Shown here: in pieces, positions 1 to 11,055 of the stretch
Layout: each line of letters begins with the position of its first letter
Numbering within the stretch: the first letter of the stretch is position 1
From: Microglena sp. YARC
Taxonomy: Eukaryota; Chlorophyta; Chlorophyceae; Chlamydomonadales; Chlamydomonadaceae
Reading direction: 5' to 3'
Assembly: GCA_022414725.1 (NCBI GenBank)
Contig: CM039463.1
Coordinates: 93,845,145 to 93,909,144 of the forward strand
DNA: 64,000 nt
Notes under the pieces: generated by a model
Database searches by the model: none
What the model was told of the DNA's origin: nothing
Seen by the model: only the letters and a program-made list of their open reading frames with translations
Program-made: the position numbers and the translations under genes

Positions 1-114
1 TTTAACAAAAGACAGCCTTACATTCGATCAAGCCAGGATCGTGCTTGATGCCCTCAGATTAAATCCTGAATTTGAGACCTCTAAAGCTGCAGACAAAGGA
101 CAGTGAATCGCTGG

Positions 115-480
115 TGACTGGCTGCGGCTGAGGCTGGGGGAGGCTGACGCTGAGGCTTGCTGAGGCTGAGGCTGAGGCTGGGGGAGGCTGACGCTGAGGC
201 TTGCTGAGGCTGAGGCTGAGGCTTGGGGAGGCTGACGCTGAGGCTGAGGCTGAGGCTTGCTGAGGCAGAGGCTTGCTGAGGCTGAGTCTGAGGCTTGCTG
301 AGTCTGAGTCTGAGGCTGGAGGAGGCTGGCGCTGAGGCTTGCTGAATCCGAGTCTGAGGCTGAGGCTGGAGGAGGCTGACGCTGAGGCTTGCTGAATCTG
401 AGGCTGAGGCTGAGGCTGGAGGAGGCTGACGCTGAGGCTTGCTGAGGCTGAGGCTGAGGCTGGGGGAGGGTCCCAAGGGG
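115..480. repeat. GGCTGA-type minisatellite
   Basis: This is a tandem array built from GAGGCT/GACGCT hexamers grouped into units of about 40-45 bp, each ending in GCTTGCTGA or GCTGGGGGA. All three minus-strand frames stay open across it as Ser/Ala/Pro/Gln-rich low-complexity peptides. That is expected of a stop-free hexamer repeat and is not evidence of a gene. Confidence 0.9.
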
Positions 481-482
481 AG

Positions 483-1470
483 CTAGGTGGAAGCACTGTA
501 ACACAAGCATGGTACAAGCATCACATCCGGTCAATCCAGGCTTGTGTTTTCACAGCCTAAGATCGCATGGATTGGCAATATGATATCAGATGATGCTGGC
601 AGTCTGATTAGGCCAAAGTTATCATTTAAATACAGTATCATATGATGCAATTTGTATACTCGCATTTGGTCAACATCATATGATATGCCGGTCCCAACTT
701 AGATTGCATGGATTGGTGGCTTCTGATGCTCCTGACAAAGGACAGAGAATCGCTGGTTGCTGGCGCATTTACTGGTAGTCCTGGTGAAGGCTGTTGAGGG
801 GGGAACCCAAGGGCAGCTAGGTGGAATCGCTGGAACACAAGCATGGTACAAGCATCACATCCAATCAATCCAGGCTTGTGTTTCACAGCCTAAGATTGCA
901 TGGACTGGTGACTTCTGAAGCTCCTGTCAAAGGACAGAGAATCGCTGGTTGCTGGCGCATTTACTGGTAGTCCTGGTCGAGGCTATTTAGGGAGGAACCC
1001 AAAGGCAGCTAGGTGGAATCGCTGGAACACAAGCATGGTACAAGCATCACATCCAATCAAGCCAGGCTTGTGTTCCACTGCCTAAGATTGCATGGACTGG
1101 TGACTTCTGAAGCTCCTGACAAAGGACAGAGAATCGCTGGTTGCTTGCGCATTTACTGGTAGTCCTCGTGAAGGCAGCCCGTTTCAGTTAATCAATTGGT
1201 CTAGTGGTACACCAGATCTCTTAAACGAAGCAGGGTCGGGGTTCGATTCCCCCTACGGTCACCCTGAGCGTTGCAGGTCGTTGTCAACCGTGATGGTAGC
1301 TTGTCCAGTCGAGGTGGTTGACCGTTCTCTGCCCGCGTACGACGGGTTCCCTTAATACCACGCCCCACCAGGCGTTCTCATTACTTCCTGGTGAAGGCTG
1401 TTCGGGGAGGGGCCCAAGGGCAGCTAGGTAGAATCACTGGAAGTCTGGAACACAAGCATGGTATCCTGTC
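483..1470. repeat. Tandem units of about 190 bp
   Basis: Three diverged units follow one another with starts near 715, 908 and 1098. Each carries the landmarks CTCCTGACAAAGGACAGAGA, GCGCATTTACTGGTAGTCCT and ACAAGCATGGTACAAGCATC. A partial unit precedes them at 483-560. The last unit is split by the SINE at 1176-1385 and resumes at about 1386. I see no coding signal in it. Confidence 0.8.
1176..1385 (+). mobile_element. tRNA-derived SINE, copy 1 (complete)
   Basis: The element starts CCCGTTT and has a tRNA-like head with A-box TGGTCTAGTGG (1198-1208) and B-box GGGTTCGATTCC near 1239-1250. A conserved body follows (CAACCGTGATGGTAGCTTGT), then a tail with TTAATACCACGCCCCACCAG ending CATTACT. 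The flanks TCCTCGTGAAGGC (1163-1175) and TCCTGGTGAAGGC (1386-1398) form a 13-bp target duplication with one mismatch. The site lies inside a ~190-bp tandem unit whose other copies show the uninterrupted sequence. The pol III promoter role is inferred from the boxes. Confidence 0.85.
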
Positions 1471-1491
1471 CTTTTTAGGAAACCCTAAACC

Positions 1492-1902
1492 CTATTCCAT
1501 CCTTCCATATAGTGGCCGGGCAGAGAGGGCACACAAGCGGGGTGTTGGTGCATTCCGCATTCCGCCTCCGTGATCATCCAAGTTGGCCTTCTGGCTGTGC
1601 TTCTTGAAGTACTTAGCCTTGCAGATTATGCTTGCTTGGTGTATCTTGTTGATACTTGGGGTACAGCCCTGGCCACCACAACACCCACATGAAGTGTCTG
1701 GTATATCGCTCCGGAAAATGTGGGGCCCGATGCGTTCACTTTCACACATGCTATCCACATTCATCTTGTCGTGGGGTAGCACCTCTCCACCAGCCACTCC
1801 ATTGAATTCAACCACGCATTGCCATGCGTCTTTAGGGGCGGTAGCAGGGGGCACTTCAGAGAAGGCAGGGTGTCCATCAACATTTGTGTAGGGGAAGAAC
1901 AT
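1492..1902 (-). CDS. Unrecognised Cys-rich open reading frame (possible exon)
   Basis: This minus-strand frame of 136 codons has a non-repetitive, protein-like composition. It carries a Cys cluster SCGCCGGQGC around residues 72-81 and a Lys-rich stretch (KAKYFKKHSQKANL). I do not recognise the family. It could be one exon of a gene or a fragment of a transposable-element protein. Its 3' part runs into sequence next to the ~190-bp repeats, so the true end is unclear. No splice sites were assigned. Confidence that it is coding is low. Confidence 0.25.
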   Translation of the reverse strand: MFFPYTNVDGHPAFSEVPPATAPKDAWQCVVEFNGVAGGEVLPHDKMNVDSMCESERIGPHIFRSDIPDTSCGCCGGQGCTPSINKIHQASIICKAKYFKKHSQKANLDDHGGGMRNAPTPRLCALSARPLYGRME

Positions 1903-3484
1903 TTGTGTAAGGGACGCATAGCTTGTGAGACAGCCGAGCTGTCCACTGATCCCAATGGCGATAGCTTAGTTTTTAGCTGTCCAGAAAGGGGTTTGCAGGC
2001 TTTGAGCACAAAGCAAGATGCTCTGTGAGTCTCAATATCAGCAGCAGCTGTCCAATGGATGATCTTTTTCGTGTATAGACTCTTCAATGATCGGATTCGA
2101 CTCGGTAGTGTTCATAGACTCAGATGCATCCATGCCTAACTCAGACCAGGGTACGCAGCAGATCACCGGTACAACAAGGTTTCGAAGTCGAACTCGAACT
2201 TGTATTACATAGCAGGTGCAGAGCAGGTGTCTGAAAACTATGGAATTAACACTTTTGCATCAAGACGAAGTCATTGCACTTCTCCAGAGGTTAAATGAAG
2301 CAACGAAAAAGTTAGAGCAAAGTTGAAAAGGGCCCCAGGAGGGGTGGGGGGAGGGGGAACCCCTGACAAGGTCCACAGAATGTCACTGGACACTGGAGTA
2401 TCGATATCTCCCACCCACCCCCACCCCCGACGGAAACCGCTATACCCAAACTTGGGCCGTGCTGGACTTTCTATGGCGTTTGGCTGGTGACACTACAATA
2501 TTTTTAGTTTATAATACTTTTTCAAAAATAAGATAAGTTGCCGTTCCCTGGGGGTTACCATAAGGGCCCAATATATCTTGCTGACGATTCGGTTGAAATG
2601 TGACTCAATAAGCGAAGACACGGTTTTTTCTGACTACTAGAAAAATTGTCAAGGCTAGAAATCGGATAGACTGAAAAGAAGACAACCACAAAACGACAAA
2701 TGGACAAAACGAAGGGTCTGCTTAACTGCTTTAAAAGCCCAATGTATCTTACCACAAGGGGGCGGTAACAAGCTCACATGACTCACGTTGCTTCAACACG
2801 AACTTGTTAATCTAGCAGGCGGGCTGCAAGCACAAGTGCGTGACCTACCCTCTGTCGCCTCTGTGTGTGCTGGAATTGGGGTGTGCAGGCTGATTTGCAA
2901 GACTGCTCTTTCGTGCCGCAGGCTCGGTCACGCCTGTGACGTGGGTCCTGGGGCTTCGGGGGGGTTGCAGGACTAAAGAAGTACCACTAGGGGTTCAGTA
3001 CTTCAGTTCATCAGTGTTTTTCTTTCTGGCCCTTCCTATTCACGGTTGGGCGAGTCCCTTTGTCCTACCCATGGACTGAAACGTACATACAAGGGGACGG
3101 TAACAAGCTCACATGCCTCACGTTGCTTGAACACGAACTTGTTGCATGACCAGCGGCTGCTCGCAGCCTTCGTCATGTTGCAGGCCTGTAGCAGTAGATA
3201 TCTGCAAATAAGATATCTCTTTCCGGTCTCTCTCTATTTATAAAAAAAGAATCCCTGATGGGGTCGAACAAGAAAAACACCCCCCGTTTCATACAGAATT
3301 GGGGGGCTGGTGATATGCTAGAGCATAGGGTATGAGTCCATAGTACTCCTGAGCTACAGTGCACGATATGTTGTATAAATTGTGCGAAACATGTTGTACA
3401 AGAAACCTCCCTTGCAGCTTCAACAAGGCAACCTACCTCAAGACTGTGCCTACGATGAAGAACAGATAATTGGCGGTAGTTAAC
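1903..3484. other. Intergenic stretch without recognised gene
   Basis: Apart from a ~58-bp direct repeat listed separately, nothing convincing is seen. The short frames present are not protein-like. The segment 3067-3095 (CCCATGGACTG.AACGTACAT) recurs at about 18090-18120, so part of this stretch is dispersed repeat. Confidence 0.5.
2755..3150. repeat. Pair of ~58-bp direct repeats
   Basis: The sequence around GGTAACAAGCTCACATG, then CTCACGTTGCTT and ACACGAACTTGTT, occurs at about 2765-2813 and again at about 3100-3148 with few substitutions. The core looks like part of an older dispersed element. No coding signal is seen. Confidence 0.7.
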
Positions 3485-3676
3485 TACACTGTTTTTTGTA
3501 CTGCCGAAGATGGGAAGCAGCAAAATTGCTGGCTGAAGCTATGTAACCGAGTTAAAGTTCAAGTAACTACACTGGTGACTATTTTTAGAAATAGAAAGCG
3601 AATACAATGTTAGAAATATAAAGCGTGGGCTCGTGTGGTCCCTAATTTCCGTGGGTATCGTACAGGTGGGCGGGCT

Positions 3677-3724
<48 letters not shown>

Positions 3725-3777
3725 CTTGGAATTGGAAAGTGAGCAGCCCAGAGTTGGCTGAAAAAACCATGTAACAA
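3485..3777. repeat. Left copy of long direct repeat flanking the LINE
   Basis: It runs from TACACTGTTTTTTG to CATGTAACAA, immediately before the 5' end of the LINE. It matches 11056-11315 except for two or three substitutions, one A in an A-run, and the poly-G tract (48 G at 3677-3724 here, 16 G in the right copy). The borders coincide with the LINE borders, as in a target-site duplication, but it is far longer than usual. Confidence 0.85.
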
Positions 3778-4071
3778 CCAATTTTTCGTTGTACCACAGA
3801 GCACCCCCCCACCACAAAAAATATCAGGCACCCCAACAAGCATCTGAAACACTCACAAAACCTGGGCCCCAACATTAAACTCAAACAAACACCAATCCAC
3901 AACTTTTCCCCCCCACCTCTTCCACCACCAATTCCAAGGAGCCCCCCCCCCCCCCAACAGGCTAAGAAGCTCAAACAAACATGCTTTAAACCAACCATTC
4001 CTTTTACCCCTAAGGATAATGGACCTGCCCAACAACCCACCCACCATGCCCAGTCACCCCAAGACTACTAC

Positions 4072-5223
4072 ATGGATAACATACATTTTCTACTCCTCAA
4101 CTGCAGAGGGCTGAGGAGCTCCTGGGAGCTAATTCTCAATCACATCCTAGACCACAAACCTGATGTGGCTATTCTTACAGAAACCAACCTGCTCTCCTGC
4201 CTCTCCTTCATCCAATTCATCAAGAAGGAACTCCCCCAATACTCCCTTCACCACAGTAGTGTGGCCAAAACCCCGGACAACAACCACGGTAAAGGAGGGG
4301 TCATAATCCTCACCCACAAGCAATTAGGCCCCCCCGTCCACCATGAAGTCAATGCAGACCTGGCTGGTTGCCTGGTGCACATCACCTTCGGCTCAACCAC
4401 CCCAACTCCTACACACATCATAGGCGTCTACATGCCCCATGACCAAACCCAGCAACGGCAAGCCGCCTATACATACATCGGGACTCACACCAAAAAGCCC
4501 AATCACACCACACTCTGTGGAGGGGATTGGAATGCAACCCTCTTTCCCTCAGATAGATCTACCCACGCCACTTCCCACACAGACCAACATCACATATCTA
4601 TGTGCTCCCAACTCAACCTCCACCCCACCAACCCTTCCACTAGAGCACCCACCTTCCATTGCTACCAGGAAGGCAACCTCGAGCACCACAGCAGAATCGA
4701 TGACATCCTCATCTCCCCTTGCCCCAACCCCCTCCACCCCCATATTAGTGAAAAGACCAGGGAGGTCGGAGGATACCTAGACCATATGGCCCTTCACCAA
4801 ATTATCCCCCCTATTTACCTTCCCATACCCCTGACATTGACTGACACCCCCCCTCCTAGACCCCAACAACTAGTCACCCCCGTCAGCAAGGCCTCCATGA
4901 ACGCCACTAGAAAGGCCATTGAAGAAACGCACACTACCTTCTTCATGGAACACACCCTAACCATCAGGGACTGGTGGGACCAGGCCACCAACCTCATGGG
5001 AGACAATTCCCTCCCATCCCACCTCCACCAAGTCAATCACACTCTCCTTGCAAAAGGATTAGACCTCGACCATCTCAGCAACCAGATTATGGAACCTATT
5101 AGGATGGCCCTCACCACTATGTTTGAAACCTGCCCTACCAGGAACCAAATCCCAGGGCACTTCCTTGACAGAAAGAAGAGCAAAGCCCACGCCAAAATCA
5201 AACTCCCATATCCAACAACTTAA
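4072..5223 (+). pseudogene. LINE ORF, APE endonuclease part
   Basis: APE endonucleases nick target DNA to prime reverse transcription. All signature positions can be read: LLNCRG at residues 8-13 (catalytic Asn), TET at about residue 36, GVYMPH at about 117, GGDWNA at about 149, SRIDDIL at about 207 and LDHMAL near 237. The endonuclease domain therefore looks complete. The frame is open upstream of ATG 4072 to at least 3960, with basic residues, so the true N-terminus may lie earlier. The frame ends at 5223, but the homologous reading continues in another frame from about 5175, which implies a -1/+1 error near 5200. Confidence 0.85.
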
Positions 5224-5578
5224 GACGTACAGGAAACTCCTAACCACCGACCCCAACTCCTACCACACCGCCCATTCTACTCTCCTAGAAACATGCCATA
5301 ACCATCCTACCACCCTCACCCATATCCAGCTTGCCTCAGACCATGCCTCGCTCTTGGCTGCAATCAATATATCCCTCGATGAGGCCCTCCCTACCCTCCG
5401 GAGAATTCTCACAAACAGCAGACAAACAGCTACCGCCACTGGCAAAGCAGCCTTCATGACCCAACTATCCAACAAACCTAAACAAGCCCACAGAAACATC
5501 TTCAAAACCTCTGATAATCCGACGTCACCCCAGACCCTCCAAGACCCCCACCACTGGCCAACACAAAACGTCCACTAA
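5123..5578 (+). pseudogene. LINE ORF, linker between APE and RT
   Basis: This frame carries the continuation of the LINE polyprotein after the shift near 5200: a Lys/Gln/Thr-rich region of about 130 residues that in LINEs precedes the RT palm. It ends at a TAA at 5576. Reading resumes in other frames (about 5570-5770), with a C-run at 5623-5632 as the likely slip site. No catalytic motif is expected here and none is seen. Confidence 0.6.
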
Positions 5579-5769
5579 TTACCTCCTGGACATCTTGGGG
5601 GAGCACATGGGACACTTGATGGCCCCCCCCCCACCACACGTGCACCGGCAAATACCTACCCCAGGACAGACAGACCGCCCCCCCTCCATGGGCCTCCCTG
5701 CTAGACACATTCTCCCTAGAAACCAAGGCCCAACCCCACCAACACTCCAACCCCATCCTACCCTACCTC

Positions 5770-7329
5770 ATGGAGTTCTCTAATTACCAAACATGCATCC
5801 AACACGTAGCAAAAAGCAAACAGGCTGGCCCAGACGGAATCCCCAATGAACTACTAACCTGCCTCCCCTGGTCTTGGCACCACACCATACATAAAATGTT
5901 TGGGCTTATGTGGATCACCGGCTACACCACCATTTGCTGGAAGACCTCCAACACCATCATGCTTTACAAGAAAGGAGACCCCACCCAAGCCAACCACTAC
6001 AGACCTATTGGCCTCAACAACGCGATGGGTAAATTGTGGACTAACATGGTTACAACAGTGATGTCCAAATACTTGGACCAATACCAAGTCCTCAGTGACT
6101 CCCAAGAGGGATTCAGACAGAACAGAAGCACCCATAGACAGCTCACCCACCTCCTACATGACATCGAGGATGCGGCCCACTCAAAAAGAGACCTGTTTGC
6201 TGCCTACTTTGACTTCTCATCTGCCTTTAATATGGTGGACCATGACAAGCTGCTCCAAACTATGTATGACCTTGGAATCCCGGTAGATGTCATTGAAACA
6301 GTGAAAGGAATTTACAACGGGGCTACTACCCACATGTACCTCAACAACACTCAAGGCAAACCAATTCAAATCACAAGAGGCACCATCCAAGGTGACACCC
6401 TCTCCCCCCTACTCTTCATCATCTTCATCGAACCTCTCCTCAGATGGCTACAAAAGCCGGGGGCAGAGGATACAAGCAAGGCATAACCTCAACATCCAAT
6501 ACTGACCAAGATAAAACAGGTAGCCTAGGATATGCTGATGACACCAGTGTGGTCACTAACACAGCAGACAACCTCAAGGTACAATGCCTTAAAGTTCAAC
6601 AATTCAGTACTTGGTCTGGGATTCCTCTTAACGGGGGTAAATGCATGATCACTGGCATATTGCATGGCTCCCACCCAAGATCCCACCAACCACAAGGCCA
6701 TAACCAAACTTCTCCACAACACCATCCTCATTAACGACACATGGGCTACATACCTTCCGCCAAATGAACCATACAAGTATCTAGGGGTGCCGGTTAGCCT
6801 CACCCTAAACTGGAGACCCCTCATGAAACAAGCCTTGGCCCTCATACATAGTAAAGGACACAAAATCCTCACCACTGCCAAACCAAAAGGCGCCACCCCT
6901 CTCCAATGTCTCAGACTCATCACCACGTGTATTAAGCCTGCCATCACCTACCCTATGACCGTAGCACCCTACAGCTACTCGGATATAGGCATCTTAGACA
7001 AGGCCTTATGGACCCTGGCTAAAAAATGCTGTGACCTACACCCCTCATTCCCAACTGCTAGTGTCTGCCTCCCCTTGGGACAGGCAGGATTGGGTATCCC
7101 CTCCCTAATGGTGGACTATGCTCAAATTACAGCAGCCCACCTCACTAGGTCCCTCAACGACACGGGGAAACTAGGCAGGCTCACTACAGCCCTCCTCCAC
7201 AAAGAAGCTGCTATGCTCCAGGGTATGGATCCTCTTACCTTGCCCAGCCACACACTTCAATACTTAACCTTGGCCAGGCAAATGCACATCCTCAAAAAGA
7301 GCCTCCATCCAAATCCATATGGAGGATGA
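5770..7329 (+). pseudogene. LINE reverse transcriptase domain
   Basis: The RT copies element RNA at the nicked target. Visible motifs are AGPDGIPNELL (about 5824-5856), YRPIGLNNAMGK (about 5998), EGFRQNRST (about 6107), the catalytic FDFSSAFN (about 6208-6231), GTIQGDTLSP (about 6379) and the active-site GYADDT with YADD at 6531-6542. A YLGVPVS thumb motif follows near 6778. Frame changes occur between 6440 and 6490 and near 6690. All catalytic aspartates are present, so the breaks look recent or technical. The next ~180 residues (to 7329) match the LINE RT connection region in style. Confidence 0.85.
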
Positions 7330-9500
7330 AACCCTACTCAACCCCCTTCAAGACTCCCTCCCGGACTTACCCCAACACACCATTCCCCCCAACCTTCTCA
7401 AAACCCTCATCCCCTTGGGCATTACTTCCCTAGCTGAGATTGTGAGCCCTGAATACCACAATCATCCCATCCAATACCCTCTCGCACACCTATGGCACCA
7501 GAGTCTCCACTAGGCATAAAAGTTGCCTCAACAGACTCAGCCAACACATGTGCTCTCCCACCCCACCTGGAAGCCCACCTCAACCCTACTCCTGCCACAG
7601 CCCCCTGCCCTTGGCATCGAGGACCCTCCCCATACACCTACGCATTCCCCAACGGCACATTACCAAGTTCTCCATGTATGCTATCAGCCACCACCTTAAC
7701 AACTGGGACACCGCCCCCATACTGCCCCGACCCTTGACCCCCAGTGCCGGCATCCTTACCCCAACCACAACACAGCCCCCCACGCATAATATGGAGGAGA
7801 TCCCTGCCTCCAATGCACACATGTGGTGGGCCAGAGAGTCCTATCTTCACCCCACCAAGTATGCTCAAGCCTGGAGCACTGACCCCAAGATTGCTTGGAC
7901 TGCCAGAATGCAATTCATCAGAAATGACACCCACAAATGTACTGACGCCTCGTACTACAAACACCACACCATCCGTAAGAACAGCTCCCCCGACAACCTG
8001 GTGCATGCTGTCTCTACCCCAGACCTTCTTGCTCCCCCAACCCCAGCCAAGCTCCTCCACCTCCTATATGGAAACCAACACAGCCTGACCCACCTCCTGG
8101 GCTTCAGAGCCCAAAAGAGGAAGGCTAACGAACCTCGAGAAACCCCCCATCACAGATATTGGAGGGTCCAGAAAGCCCCATGCACCATTCTCTGCCACCA
8201 TCTCCCTTGTTACATATCTGCTGGCCTCCCCGTGCATTCCCACACCTACTCCTCTGCCACCTCCATTGTGGTCACTTGGTCCCCCGTCCATCTCACAGAG
8301 GAACAAATCACCCTGCTGGTTGGCCCCACCAGATTTCAGGAACTCCTCCATGCCTACAACACTGAAACTACCCCCAAAGCCCCCTCCCCCTCCATTCCAC
8401 CCAGACAAGACCTCCACCTCACTAACCTCCAACAACAAGGACTGTGGGCGGAGGGAGGAGAGTTTGCCAAATGGTATAGCGAACTCAGGCAAAACCTCAT
8501 CATTAACAAGGCAGACAACCACCCAGACTGGGATATCCACCCCCCCCGGCAAATACCACATACAGGCTGGTACACTGAATAACAGGTACCACCACCTCCC
8601 TCCCCAACTCAACAACGGAGACACCACCTACATCTACTCACCAACAGGCCAATGTGTCGGTCATATACCCCTCTCCCAACTCCACCTCCTCCACCACAGA
8701 TACCATACCACCAAGGCACACTCTCCCCACCTCTGGACCCTCCACAGCACAGGAACCTTCGCTGGAGACGTAGCCACCCTTTTATCACAGCACAAAAACA
8801 CTACCATCTCCAATGTCTCCCCTGCCATACACAAAGCTATGTCCACCCTGGGGATGACAACGGACCTTGACACATCACCTCTCCTAATGAGTCCCCACCT
8901 CCCCATGGGCAACACCCCCACCCCCATTGGCCAACTGTTTGGCTTAGGACCCCCACTGCTACACCCAACCTTGGTACGGGGGAAACACACACCTCACCAG
9001 CCAGAACCCTGAAGAGGCCCACAAGGCTGTTCGATGGGCACTAGGCAGTGCCATACATGCTCACACCCTTGATATTCCCGCGTGCACCATTCTCTTGGTC
9101 CAACACAAACCCACATATGCCCATAACGCCCTCCTAAATCACCCGTGGGCTATGGAACTAGCCACTCTGCCTCCCAAGGCCAAACCCCTCACCCCCTCCC
9201 TAATCTGGACGGGGGGAAAACTCAACCCTGCCAAGAGACACAGAGGAACCTACAAACTCATTGCCATCTCAAACCCAGCTGGCCATGCCAAGTACCTCCA
9301 CAACCCACCCACCACATGGGCCCAAACCATGAGGGACATGGGGGCCACTTCCATCCCACGACCAGGTCCCCCCCCCCCTCCCAACTGGGCCTTCCTACCA
9401 CCCACCTACCCAAGGCAATTAGCTCCCTCCTTAAGACCTGGGCACAACAACCCACCCCCATGCAGATAGACCCTAGACCCATAACACCCCCCGTGCTCCC
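7330..9500 (+). pseudogene. Long unassigned LINE region between RT and RNase H
   Basis: About 720 codons separate the RT from the RNase H. Readable pieces lie at 7548-8582 (344 codons, with RYWRVQKAPCTILCHH and a GGEFAKWYSELR stretch), 8582-9012 and 9095-9469 (with TYAHNALLNHPWAMELAT and RGTYKLIAISNPAGHAKYL). The composition is that of coding sequence, with Pro/Thr/His-rich linkers. I do not recognise a domain. Dualen proteins are long and contain poorly characterised regions, so an element-specific domain is possible. At least three frame changes interrupt it. Confidence 0.6.
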
Positions 9501-10050
9501 GTGCACACATGCTATCCTACAAGCACCAGGCCTCGCTCTATACACAGATGGAAGTGCCATCATAGACAAAGACGGCGTCCTACGCCTAGGGGCAGGCGTA
9601 TACTCCCCCAGGGCCGCTTCACGTTGCCTCCGCATAGACCCTGGCGGACAGGGCATCACTGCCGACATCAATCGCGCCGAACTCGTGGCAATCCAACAAG
9701 CACTCATACACTCCGAAATAGATGAAGAACTCACCATCTACTCCGACAGCTTATGTTCCTTGCAGCTTATTAACCTGCACATTTACCATCCCAGCAGGAC
9801 CCGGGGAAAACAAAACACCGCGACCTCCTGCAAGACATCGCCATCCACATTATCAACAGACACAACGCTGCTGCTACCCACACGCCTGCTTAAGGTCCGA
9901 TCTCACTCAGGAATCATAGGGAATGACGAGGCAGACACGCTCGCGAAAGAAGCGACGACAGGATACAATGTAATTGGGCCAGTTAAAAACAGGGGAACAT
10001 GCGCACCTCAATATGCATTGGCCGTCTGTCCAGCCCCCCAAATCTATTAA
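9145..10050 (+). pseudogene. LINE RNase H domain
   Basis: RNase H removes the RNA strand from the RNA/DNA hybrid. The catalytic set is intact: YTDGSA (9541-9558), NRAELVAI with Glu codon 9679-9681, YSDSL (9739-9753) and VRSHSGIIGNDEAD (about 9895-9935). The stretch between YSDSL and VRSHSG reads slightly unevenly but remains in one frame. The frame then ends at 10050 in a non-homologous tail, and the polyprotein resumes in another frame near 10160. A downstream RNase H fits the Dualen, I and R1-related lineages. Confidence 0.85.
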
Positions 10051-10161
10051 TGGGGACCAGCCCCCCGGCACCCGGCCAACAATCTCACCAAGGGTATCAA
10101 GGCTAACCTCCCCACCCCCCTGCACACCGGGCATGCCAACACCACAGGCATATACTCCTCC

Positions 10162-10935
10162 ATGTGGGAGCAAGCCAACCCCTTCCTCCTCCCTCAGGCT
10201 AGTAATCGTTTCTGGCAATCCACCGACATGAAATGGTGGCAAAAAATACAAATCCACAAGGCTCGGTGGGGACGCTTATGGACTAGGAGATTGGCGTACA
10301 GATACAAACGCCCCTATGGTACTAGCACTAGCCCCCCCTCTGATGATAACTGCCCTCTTTGTCGCAAAGCACAGGACGGAGCTGGCCATATTCTTGCTGG
10401 GTGCAGCCACCCTGTCTTCAAAGGAATGTATATTAACAGACATAATAAGGCGGTCCAACTCATCCAAAAAGGCAGTAGCCAAAGGAGCTCTGGGGGCTCT
10501 CCCCATGTACATGGATGCAGGCACTTGTGAAGCGTCCTCCGACATTCCCACAAGACCCCCAGCCACCCTCAAACCCCCTGATCTTCCCCAAGCCACATGG
10601 GATAAATACAGGCCTGATCTCCTCCTCATTGACGACGAATCCAAACCAAGAAAAGCCTACCTAGTTGAACTGGGCTACTGCTCAGACACTAACCACCAAA
10701 TCAAATTCCAGGAAAGAGCGTTCAGCATAAGGAGCTCCAACGTATCGTTCAACAACAAGGATTCCTTGTACACTACCTAGTCTTCACCATAGGTACCACT
10801 GGTACCATACTAATCCCAACTATTACCAATCTCTCCACCTTAGGGATCAGTCGCGAACACGTAGACAACTCATCTCTAAGCTGCACAGAGAATCTACCGC
10901 CTCCTGTACCAGCATTCTTGCCACACGTCGCATGA
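10162..10935 (+). pseudogene. LINE restriction-like endonuclease (REL) at C-terminus
   Basis: The element ends with a second endonuclease. A zinc-binding CPLC (10351-10362), HILAGC (10387-10404) and RHNKAV (about 10438) fit the CCHC...HN signature. KYRPDLLLIDDE (about 10606) and AYLVELGYCSDT (about 10654) give the PD-(D/E)xK-like core. Frames change near 10480 and 10750. The reading GFLVHYLVFTIGTTG continues to a TGA at 10933-10935. Finding this in the same unit as an APE domain is what separates the Dualen clade from ordinary LINEs. The assignment rests on motifs read by eye. Confidence 0.75.
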
Positions 10936-10974
10936 AGGAGTCCCTCCCGACTGTAGGGTGACACTTACTATGTC

Positions 10975-11055
10975 TGCCATGGTGACTTTCCCCAGCTGCG
11001 GCGTACGGGAGGGTCCCCTTAACACCACGCCCCTCCAGGCGTTATCTTTTTTTTT
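10975..11055 (+). other. LINE 3' tail shared with SINEs
   Basis: After a ~40-bp spacer the LINE ends with CATGGTGACTTTCCCCAGC, GCGTACGGGAGGGTCCCC, TTAACACCACGCCCCTCCAG and GCGTTATC followed by (T)10. The same order of blocks (CATGGTAGCT, GACGGGCTCCC, TTAATACCACGCCCCACCAG, GCGTTATCATTACT) forms the tail of the SINEs at 1176, 15812 and 17243. Shared 3' ends are the known route by which SINEs recruit a partner LINE reverse transcriptase. Confidence 0.8.

Larger units (their letters stand above)
3778..11055 (+). mobile_element. Dualen/RandI-like non-LTR retrotransposon (frameshifted)
   Basis: This ~7.3-kb element encodes, in order, an APE-type endonuclease (about 4072-4830), reverse transcriptase (about 5810-7100), a long unassigned region (about 7330-9500), RNase H (about 9538-9965) and a CCHC plus PD-(D/E)xK restriction-like endonuclease (about 10350-10670). 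Possession of both APE and REL endonucleases is the hallmark of the Dualen clade. Coding is C-rich and A-rich and poor in G, quite unlike the surroundings. The frame is broken near 5200, 5570, 5630, 6450, 6700, 7500, 8580, 9050, 10050, 10480 and 10750. Some breaks may be sequencing errors. It ends in a T-rich tail (11047-11056) rather than poly(A). Confidence 0.85.

Noticed and set aside
28..534. Three overlapping long minus-strand frames of Ser/Ala/Pro/Gln-rich peptide
   Set aside because: All three frames are open because the hexamer repeat contains no stop. No start context or non-repeat domain supports a gene.
1196..1255. A functional tRNA gene
   Set aside because: A- and B-boxes are good, but the acceptor and anticodon stems do not pair. 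The unit continues into a SINE body and is flanked by a target duplication.
3539..4047. Proline-rich minus-strand frames
   Set aside because: They come from the poly-G tract and the antisense of the LINE 5' region.
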